Under the pieces are notes generated by a model, which searched no databases, was not told the origin of the DNA, and worked only from the letters and a program-made list of their open reading frames with translations. Shown piece by piece: positions 57,945 to 64,000 of a DNA stretch of 64,000 nt; positions within the stretch are counted from its first letter, which is position 1, and each line of letters opens with the position of its first letter. The translations under genes and the position numbers were made by a program. The stretch is from Saprospiraceae bacterium (GTDB lineage Bacteria; Bacteroidota; Bacteroidia; Chitinophagales; Saprospiraceae). The stretch lies in contig JADJVK010000055.1 of assembly GCA_016710625.1 (NCBI GenBank), positions 1 to 64,000 on the forward strand, written 5' to 3'.

Positions 57945-57982
57945 ACCGTTAAATAACGGTAATTTGAAAATATTTAACGGTA
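57945..57982. repeat. AACGGT repeat cluster (possible operator)
   Basis: ACCGTTA-AA-TAACGGT (57945-57960) is a perfect inverted repeat, and TTTAACGGTA follows at 57973-57982, so the half-site occurs three times in 38 bases. It sits about 200 bases upstream of the M4 protease start. A regulator-binding site is possible. Confidence 0.5.
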
Positions 57983-58175
57983 GTTTGTCACAAAAAAAAT
58001 ATACATTATACTGAATTTCAATTATATATATAATAAAAAAACTAGATAACAATAATCTTCCATTTACATAATTATATATTTATTATTAAATTTGTAAATA
58101 GAAAGTAAGTAAACATTGAATTTCAAATTTTTAATGTTCTCGAAATACCAATTGGAATTTTATTTAAATTAGGTT

Positions 58176-58202
58176 AAGTGGCCAGAAAAGTTCTGGTCAC
58201 TT
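58176..58202 (-). terminator. Hairpin past the SPFH gene
   Basis: Arms AAGTG-CCAGAA and TTCTGG-CACTT around AAG lie about 125 bases past the SPFH stop on the minus strand. There is no long T run, so termination strength is doubtful. Confidence 0.45.
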
Positions 58203-58328
58203 ATCATTTAATGAAGTACCAACGTTAGATTTCTTGCTTTTCCTAAATAGCTTTCATATAAAATGACAACTCATTCTAAGTTAGCTTATTACAATTTTTT
58301 TTTAAAAAAACTATCTTAAATTCTAATC

Positions 58329-59227
58329 CTATTTTCCATCCAAAATGATTGGCTGCTTATTATTTCCCAAAATAATTACTTTTGAATTTCCAGATAAAGC
58401 TAGTTCTTTATAAGCTTTTATCATTTCATACTGCAATTGCTTATCTGTCAATGAACTGGTAATAATCTTTTGATAATCAGCTATACCTTGAGCTTCCACT
58501 CTCTTCCTTTCTGCTTCTTGTTTTTCCTTTTGAAGCACAAAAGTCATTTTTTGAGCATCTTGCTCTGCATTAATTTTGCTTTCAATTGTTTTTTTCACAG
58601 ATTCAGGCAAGGTGATGTTTCTAACCAAAAGTTGTTCTAATAAAATCCCTCTTTCTTGCAGATCTTTCTCAATACTTTTGAAAATACGGTTTTGAAAATC
58701 ATCTCTTTTACTTGAAAATAAAGCAATTGCATCGTAATAGACCGCATTGTCCCTGATTCTTGTTCTAGTCAAAGGTCTAATCAATACATTTTCATAATCT
58801 ACTCCAATAGTTGATAATATTTTGGACATTCAGTCGCAACAGGTCGATATAAAACAGATAAATCAACCACAACTTCTAATCCATCTGCAGTCAGAACTCT
58901 GATGGCATCGTCTCCAGATTTTGATCCTTCATCATGCACCCCACTCATCGTATAATTTTGAGTTCGAATGTCAAATTCGTATATTTTCATTAATGGATTT
59001 ACCATTCTTAATCCACTATAAAGTACATCTGAACTTACTTTCCCAAAAAGTGATTGTACACCAATTTTCCCTGGATTTATTGTTACAAATAAAGAACTCA
59101 TAATTCCGATGGCAAACACTGTAAAAGCTAATAATTTGACTCTTGTTATTAGGTTTGGCGTTTGAAATTTCATAAAAAACGTACTAATAAAAATTAGTAT
59201 CGCTATAAAACAAAGAAATATTGACAT
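58329..59227 (-). CDS. SPFH/band-7 (prohibitin-like) membrane protein (frameshift near 58820)
   Basis: An N-terminal membrane anchor (FLCFIAILIFISTFFMKF, LLAFTVFAIGIMSSLFVTI) is followed by a band-7 domain: GKIGVQSLFGKVSSDVLYSG, VLTADGLEVVVDLSVLYRP, then after the break ILSTIGVDYENVLIRPLTRT, AIALFSSKRDDFQNRIFKSI, a coiled coil (LQKEKQEAERKRVEAQGIAD) and a conserved KAYKELALSGNSKVIILGN tail. The break is a missing A in an A run near 58820 (CPKILSTIG). Prohibitin-like proteins form ring assemblies that scaffold membrane domains or proteases. Joined length is about 299 residues. Confidence 0.87.
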
Positions 59228-59330
59228 AAATGCTGATTTTCATATAAAGTTAGAAGTATTTGATTCAAAAGGCATATTTTCTATACTATTTCTTGATTTT
59301 TAACGACTATTCTTATTAAATTTACACTAA

Positions 59331-60341
59331 ATGAAATCAAACCTATTTTATTTTTTCTTTTTAGTGTTTTTGTTTTCTTTTTGCAAGAAAGAAACTGAGC
59401 CAAAAATCTATGAACTAAATAAAATACCAATAGGCTTCCCTACCCCATCTATTCCTGCTGATAATGCTTTTACTAAAGAAAGATTCGAATTGGGTAAAAA
59501 GCTGTTTTACGATCCGATTTTGAGTCGTGATAGCACTATTTCTTGTGGTACTTGCCACCAACAATCCAAAGCATTTAGCGATGGATTAGCCATTAGTGAA
59601 GGCATAGAGAAAAGATTGGGTATTCGAAATGCTCCAGGGCTATTCAATCTTGCTTATGCTCCTTATTATCTGAGAGAAGGCGGCGTTCCAACTTTAGAAA
59701 TGCAGGTGGTGGTGCCCATTGCAGAACATGCAGAAATGGATTTTAATATCCTAAAAATGGTGGAAAGGATGAAAAAAGATTCAAATTATGTCAAACAAAG
59801 TTGGGCATGTTATGGTAGGGAAATTGATCCGTTTGTTATCAATCGCTCCATAGCTAATTTTGAAAGAACTTTATTTTCTGGAAATAGTCGATATGATCAA
59901 TACACCTTCCAAAACAACAAAAATGCCATGAATTCTGAGGAGCTAAAAGGGCTAGAATTATTCAATAGTGATCGAACGAATTGCTCCACTTGTCATAGCG
60001 GTTTCAATTTCACCAATTACAAATTTGAAAATAATGGTTTATATGAAAGTTATGAAGATCCAGGTCGGTATCGACTTACTTTGAATGAAGCAGATAGAGC
60101 CCTTTTCAAAATTCCATCTTTAAGAAATGTGGAAAAAACAGCACCATACATGATAGATGGTTCGGTTGCCACTTTGGAGGAAGTAATTGAGCATTATAAT
60201 AGCGGCGGGAAAAATCATCCCCATAAAAGTCCGTTGGTTCGTCCTTTAAACCTCACATCTTCAGAAAAAGCAAGCTTAGTAGCTTTTTTGAAAACCCTAA
60301 CCGATGACGAATTTTTACAAAATCCAAATTTCAAAAAATAG
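59331..60341 (+). CDS. Di-heme cytochrome c peroxidase (MauG/CcpA family) lipoprotein
   Basis: A lipoprotein signal (YFFFLVFLFSFCKKE) precedes two heme c domains: first heme TISCGTCHQQSKAFSDG, second NCSTCHSGFNFTNY. Family blocks RFELGKKLFYDPILSRDSTI, RNAPGLFNLAYAPYYLREGG, EMQVVVPIAEHAEMDFN and RLTLNEADRALFKIPSLRNV followed by TAPYMIDGSVATLEEVIEHY are present. It should reduce peroxide (or act as a MauG-like oxidase) in the periplasm, attached to a membrane. The frame is intact at 336 residues. It is convergent with the AlkD-like gene, 5 bp between stops. Confidence 0.92.
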   Translation: MKSNLFYFFFLVFLFSFCKKETEPKIYELNKIPIGFPTPSIPADNAFTKERFELGKKLFYDPILSRDSTISCGTCHQQSKAFSDGLAISEGIEKRLGIRNAPGLFNLAYAPYYLREGGVPTLEMQVVVPIAEHAEMDFNILKMVERMKKDSNYVKQSWACYGREIDPFVINRSIANFERTLFSGNSRYDQYTFQNNKNAMNSEELKGLELFNSDRTNCSTCHSGFNFTNYKFENNGLYESYEDPGRYRLTLNEADRALFKIPSLRNVEKTAPYMIDGSVATLEEVIEHYNSGGKNHPHKSPLVRPLNLTSSEKASLVAFLKTLTDDEFLQNPNFKK

Positions 60342-60345
60342 ATTC

Positions 60346-61052
60346 CTAACAACGAGCTTCCTTTCGTTTTTTTCCTAAGCTACCCTTTGCAATCACTTTG
60401 TCAATATATTCATTTGCAGAAGGAACTTTGCATGAAGTGCCGCCCATATCTACCATTACGACTCCGACCTTAGTCGCAATTTCCTTTGCTTTCTCCGTCA
60501 AAGCAGGAATAAAAGAGCCAATAGCAATGATGAAACGATTCATATTCATACGAACTCGATTCCTTTCGCCATGGATTTCTTTAGCCACTTGATCCAATAA
60601 TTCACTATATTTTGCAATATCTAATTTTTCATCAGGAAGAATGGAAGCTATGGAAGAAAGGGTCCCCAACCAGCACAAGCTACATTTTCTTTGTCAGATT
60701 GAATCCATTTCAAGCCCAATTTGAAGCCATAAGGTGTTTCGGAAGCCACCCAAGGCACCGCAAAATCACACAAATAAGACCAATAAGCAGCTTTAGCCCA
60801 TGCTTCCAAATCATTTTCTGTTATTTTTTTTTCATCAGCCATCAAACCCGCTAAATACATGGCATCGGAGTTGCCAGTTTTGTATAATTCCAAAGATAAT
60901 TCGTGATTTTTCTTCGTTTTTTTGAGTATTTTTTTCAAATCCGCTACTTTCACTCCAAAAAAAGGTTCTCTAGCACCATGATTCATTAAAGTTTTTTTGG
61001 TATTTGCATCTCCATAGCTTTCTAGCTCTTTTAAAACTTCAGATAATGTCAT
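60346..61052 (-). CDS. DNA alkylation repair protein, AlkD-like (frameshift near 60663)
   Basis: This HEAT-repeat protein belongs to the AlkD/AlkC-like group, which excises 3-methyl- or 7-methylpurines. First frame: LKELESYGDANTKKTLMNHG, EPFFGVKVADLKKILKKTKK and WAKAAYWSYLCDFAVPWVAS, ending at CAGWG. The second frame continues GTLSSIASILPDEKLDIAKY, GERNRVRMNMNRFIIAIGSF and a Cys/Lys-rich end. The break is a missing G in the GGGG run at about 60661-60665. Joined length is about 234 residues, the family norm. Confidence 0.88.
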
Positions 61053-61113
61053 ATAGAAATTGATTTTTTTAAATGTAAAAATATGATTTTATAATTAAAC
61101 ATGAAAACAATAT

Positions 61114-61860
61114 TTAACCCATTTGGTCCAGCAATTTTATGATTTCAGCTTTTTTTCGAACGGAGACAGGCACTTCAAAACCATTTTTTAGTTTTAAAAA
61201 TCCACCGTCCTTCTTAGAAAACTCCTGAATAAAATTGAAATTGATTAAATGTGATTGATGAGTTCTGATAAAATTATGCTCTTTCAGCAAATCTTCAAAA
61301 TGTTTTAGCGTTTTGGTCACAAATATTTTCTCATTCGTATTTAAAACAATCAATGTATTATTCCCATCTGATTCGCAACGAATGATATCAGAAATTGAAA
61401 CTATATGAATTTTATCTAAAGTATGTAAGGATAATTTATTGGGCAAATTGCCAGGATTTTTAATATTTTCTCTTAGTAAATCCAAATTTGCATTCGATTC
61501 ACTTCTGAAATTTTTAACTTTTGCAACTGCTTTTTGCAACAGCTCAATATCAATAGGTTTGAGCAAATAATCAATAGCAGAAAATCGAAAGGCACGGATG
61601 GCATGTTCGTCTGATGCCGTGATAAATATGATTTTTGATTTCAAATCTGGAAAAATTTCTAAAATATCAAATCCATTTCCATCTGATAAAGAGATATCCA
61701 AAAAAAGGATATCAGGCTCATTTTGGCGGATTAATTTAGCTGCATTCACCACTCCGTTTGCTGTACCAATCACCTGAATATCCGCACAATAATTCTGAAT
61801 ATCATATAATAAAAGCTGCATAGCTTCGGGCATATCTTCCACAATAATCGCTGTTAACAT
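61114..61860 (-). CDS. LytTR-type response regulator
   Basis: Receiver domain (residues 1-120): acidic VEDM, phospho-Asp in ILFLDISLSDGNGFDIL, Thr in IFITASDE, Lys in YLLKPIDI. The LytTR DNA-binding domain follows (about 140-248): RCESDGNNTLIVLNTNEKIF, KTLKHFEDLLKEHNFIRTHQ, SHLINFNFIQEFSKKDGG. LytTR regulators bind direct repeats near the promoter and often control surface polymers. It is 11 bp after the LytS-like sensor, forming a pair with it on the minus strand. Confidence 0.94.
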   Translation of the reverse strand: MLTAIIVEDMPEAMQLLLYDIQNYCADIQVIGTANGVVNAAKLIRQNEPDILFLDISLSDGNGFDILEIFPDLKSKIIFITASDEHAIRAFRFSAIDYLLKPIDIELLQKAVAKVKNFRSESNANLDLLRENIKNPGNLPNKLSLHTLDKIHIVSISDIIRCESDGNNTLIVLNTNEKIFVTKTLKHFEDLLKEHNFIRTHQSHLINFNFIQEFSKKDGGFLKLKNGFEVPVSVRKKAEIIKLLDQMG

Positions 61861-61871
61861 ATTTTTATTTA

Positions 61872-64000
61872 TTATAATGAATTTAAAATTGGAATGATTA
61901 ATCGAACATTGGTGCCGATTGGTTTATTATTGGCATCTTCTAAGTCCTTAATTGATTCAGCTGCCAAGTTATTGTCATTTAAGGCAATCAATCTTTTCTT
62001 AGTCACTTCCATTCCAAGAGAAACGTGTCCTTTTTTTCGTTCTGCAGAAAGTTCTTTTGCCTTATTTCTCCCTACCCCATTATCTCTGACATTGCAAATT
62101 ATTTTTTGTCCATCCATTTCAAATGTTATATCTATTTGCCCAATCTTATTCAAATGCGAAATGCCATGAATGACCGCATTTTCGACATAGGGTTGTATCA
62201 ACATTGAAGGTATTTCGATTTCATCAGCTTCAATATTTTCACCAATATTAATTTCATAATTGAATTCATTTTTCTGACAAAATTGTTCCATGTTTAAATA
62301 TTTTGTCAAAGATTCTATTTCTTCAGATAAGGTCACTGATTTCTTTCTAGAATTATTCAAAATACTTCGCATCAATAATGCAAAATTTTGAATCTGTTTT
62401 CTGGCTGCTTCAGGTTCTTGGGTGACTACCAAAGACTGGATGCTATTCAGAGCATTGAATATAAAATGAGGATTCATTTGGAGCTGAAGTGCCTTTTGCT
62501 CTAAAGATAATAATTCATTTTTCAGCATTAATTCATTATTCTTAATAGCAGCTTTCTTTTTGATATTTTTTTCTCTAATCAAAAAAATGCTGATAATAAT
62601 TCCAATTCCTAACAAACCACATACTATTTGGAACCAAGTTTTTTGCCAAAGTGGCTTGCCAATTTTGAAATAAATTTGCTTAATTTGACTGAGTTGCTTT
62701 TCATCGAATGTTGATTGAACTTTAAAACAATAATCGCCAGGAACTAAACCGGAAAAGTTAATCCTTTGTTCTTTGCTCCATCCAGACCAATTTTCATCAA
62801 TGCCTTGCAACTGATATCGATATTTTATGTTATCCGGATAATTGACATGAATTGCATTGAAACTAAAACTTAAATTGTTTAGATTATAGGGTAATAAATT
62901 GGTATTCAAAGAATTACTTGTAAAACAATTTGAATAGTATGTTTTAGTTACAGGTTTATTATATAAAAGTATCTCTGAAAGATTTAAAATTGGTGGAGTC
63001 TGCATTTTCTTAACAAAGGAGGAATTATATTGTACCAAACCATTTAAAGTGCCAAACCAAATATTATTTGCATTGTCAGCAAAGATACTGTTATGACAAT
63101 TTTCGATACCCAAAAAGCCATCTTCTTTATTGAAATGATTGATATCTAATAACTTTTGGGTTTTAGTATCTATTAAGAATTGATATACACCATTTTCAGT
63201 ACCTACCCATAATTTATCCCCACTGGAGTAAACCATAGAATAAATATTCGTAGAATAAGTTTGGTTGGTTATGCTTAATTTTTTAAAAAAAAGTTCTTTA
63301 TTCGTTGAAAAGATATTGCTAAAAACGCCTTCTCCAGTAATCCCTACAAAGCAATTCCCCTTTTTATCTACTTCAATTGTTTTAACTGGAGCAGAAGACA
63401 ATCCCTCCGTTTTTCCATAGTTTTTTATTTGAAAATTTTCGTTAATATTTCCAACACTCCCGTTTTTGCAACCAAACCATAGTTTCTTATTATTCGAATC
63501 ATAAGCCAGACAATTGATATTGTTATCGGGCAGGCCATTGGAAGTATTGAATATTTGTATATTCTGTGTCGTATCATTTTCAAATATTATGCTGACCAAT
63601 CCTGCAGATTTTGTGGCTATCCAAATCCTATTTTTTGCATCCGACAAAATTTGGATAATTTCATTGTCAGGGAAATTCTTTTTCTGCAAATTAAAAATGA
63701 AAACTTTTGTAGAATCGATGCAATAAACACCTTTGTTTTCTGTACCAACCCAGAGTTTGTTGGTTTTATCCTTATGTAAAGTTTTGATTTTAGTCTGAAT
63801 ATGTAAGGAGTCTAAATTGATTCTTCCAAAGTTGGATCCATCAAAATAACCAATATTGTCTTGATTAATTGCCAATAAAAAACCATTATTTGCATTTGAG
63901 GTTATGGAATAAATTCGGTTGCCTCCAAATCCAAAATCAAACATATTATAATGTTTGAATAATTGGTTCGACTTTTTTATCAACCCTCCACCAGATGTTC
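61872..64000 (-). CDS. LytS-type sensor histidine kinase with beta-propeller and Y_Y_Y domain, truncated at the window edge
   Basis: The frame remains open to base 64000 (reading TSGGGLIKKSNQLFKHYN), so the N-terminus lies outside. Visible in order: two-component regulator propeller blades (LWVGTENKGVYCID, IWIATKSAGLVSI, LWFGCKNGSVGNI, NIWFGTLNGLVQYN), the Y_Y_Y domain (KYRYQLQGIDENWSGWSKEQ), one membrane helix (WFQIVCGLLGIGIIISIFLI), and the His_kinase/HATPase part with QMNPHFIFNALNSIQSL (phospho-His), QPYVENAVIHGIS and VRDNGVGRNKAKEL. Periplasmic propellers of this type (hybrid-system and LytS-like sensors) usually sense oligosaccharides. It is cotranscribed with the LytTR regulator. Confidence 0.93.
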   Translation of the reverse strand, partial: TSGGGLIKKSNQLFKHYNMFDFGFGGNRIYSITSNANNGFLLAINQDNIGYFDGSNFGRINLDSLHIQTKIKTLHKDKTNKLWVGTENKGVYCIDSTKVFIFNLQKKNFPDNEIIQILSDAKNRIWIATKSAGLVSIIFENDTTQNIQIFNTSNGLPDNNINCLAYDSNNKKLWFGCKNGSVGNINENFQIKNYGKTEGLSSAPVKTIEVDKKGNCFVGITGEGVFSNIFSTNKELFFKKLSITNQTYSTNIYSMVYSSGDKLWVGTENGVYQFLIDTKTQKLLDINHFNKEDGFLGIENCHNSIFADNANNIWFGTLNGLVQYNSSFVKKMQTPPILNLSEILLYNKPVTKTYYSNCFTSNSLNTNLLPYNLNNLSFSFNAIHVNYPDNIKYRYQLQGIDENWSGWSKEQRINFSGLVPGDYCFKVQSTFDEKQLSQIKQIYFKIGKPLWQKTWFQIVCGLLGIGIIISIFLIREKNIKKKAAIKNNELMLKNELLSLEQKALQLQMNPHFIFNALNSIQSLVVTQEPEAARKQIQNFALLMRSILNNSRKKSVTLSEEIESLTKYLNMEQFCQKNEFNYEINIGENIEADEIEIPSMLIQPYVENAVIHGISHLNKIGQIDITFEMDGQKIICNVRDNGVGRNKAKELSAERKKGHVSLGMEVTKKRLIALNDNNLAAESIKDLEDANNKPIGTNVRLIIPILNSL

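Larger units (their letters stand above)
57748..58328. other. Intergenic region upstream of the M4 protease
   Basis: No credible gene is present; the 60-codon minus-strand ORF at 57870-58052 is hydrophobic and spans the AACGGT repeats. Features within are the AACGGT cluster (57945-57982) and a terminator-like hairpin (58176-58202). The rest is AT-rich and should hold the protease promoter close to 57748. Confidence 0.55.

Noticed and set aside
57870..58052. 60-codon minus-strand ORF
   Set aside because: AT-rich, spans the AACGGT cluster and has no start context.

Overview
The window is AT-rich DNA from a member of the Bacteroidota, most likely of the Saprospiria/Chitinophagia type. The evidence is type IX secretion sorting domains (gliding-motility type at 43.1 kb, type A at 50.7 and 54.7 kb), lipoproteins with short SxC-like lipoboxes, a long Bacteroidota-type signal peptidase I, WG-repeat and CarboxypepD_reg-like proteins, and one TAnnTTTG-like promoter element. 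No rRNA, tRNA, CRISPR array or phage structural gene was found.

Layout. 1-7.8 kb is an accessory island of unrelated orphan genes: an immunity-like protein, an MCE-domain lipoprotein joined to a second lipoprotein, a HicB-like protein, a glycosylase-like protein with an agmatine-deiminase-family enzyme, and a Ser/Thr kinase. They are separated by diverged copies of one non-coding boundary repeat, which suggests cassette-like insertion. 7.8-12.1 kb holds a GH125 alpha-mannosidase, divergent from a type I pullulanase followed by PgeF. 12.1-19.6 kb is a five-gene minus-strand signalling operon: a cyclic-nucleotide-binding patatin phospholipase, two 7TM histidine kinases, a single-domain response regulator and a response-regulator/adenylate cyclase. 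20.0-22.8 kb has a PhnA-like gene and an arsenosugar cluster (AhpD-like protein, ArsS, ArsM). 23-29 kb has TonB-C-domain proteins, an acetyltransferase, a small paralogous secreted family, an ArsC-like protein and a WG-repeat protein. 29-34.5 kb has a methyltransferase, DUF1569, DUF4197, LepB, RuvB and a cytochrome c. 34.6-36.4 kb is a RAYT transposase inside an array of its own truncated 3' ends and REP hairpins. 36.4-47.2 kb has AlkB, DUF3667, a very large gliding/T9SS adhesin-like protein, IlvE, a PaiB-like protein and Lnt. 48-57.7 kb has a sialate O-acetylesterase, an M43 protease, MarR-YceI, NDH-2 and an M4 protease. 58.3-64 kb has an SPFH protein, a di-heme peroxidase, an AlkD-like protein and a LytTR/LytS two-component pair running off the right edge.

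Sequence quality matters here. About twenty conserved genes, including ones expected to be essential such as lnt, are interrupted by single-base shifts, many in homopolymer runs, and two carry in-frame TAG codons. The simplest reading is residual indel error in a long-read assembly. I therefore merged the pieces into single genes and state where each break lies; a few could still be real pseudogenes.

Functional links. In the 12-19.6 kb operon the cyclase could make the ligand for the cyclic-nucleotide-binding domain of the phospholipase, under control of the two kinases. The arsenic genes at 20-23 kb and the ArsC-like gene at 26.6 kb form a loose arsenic theme. The T9SS cargo (adhesin and two metalloproteases) and the glycosidases fit a surface-attached polymer degrader.
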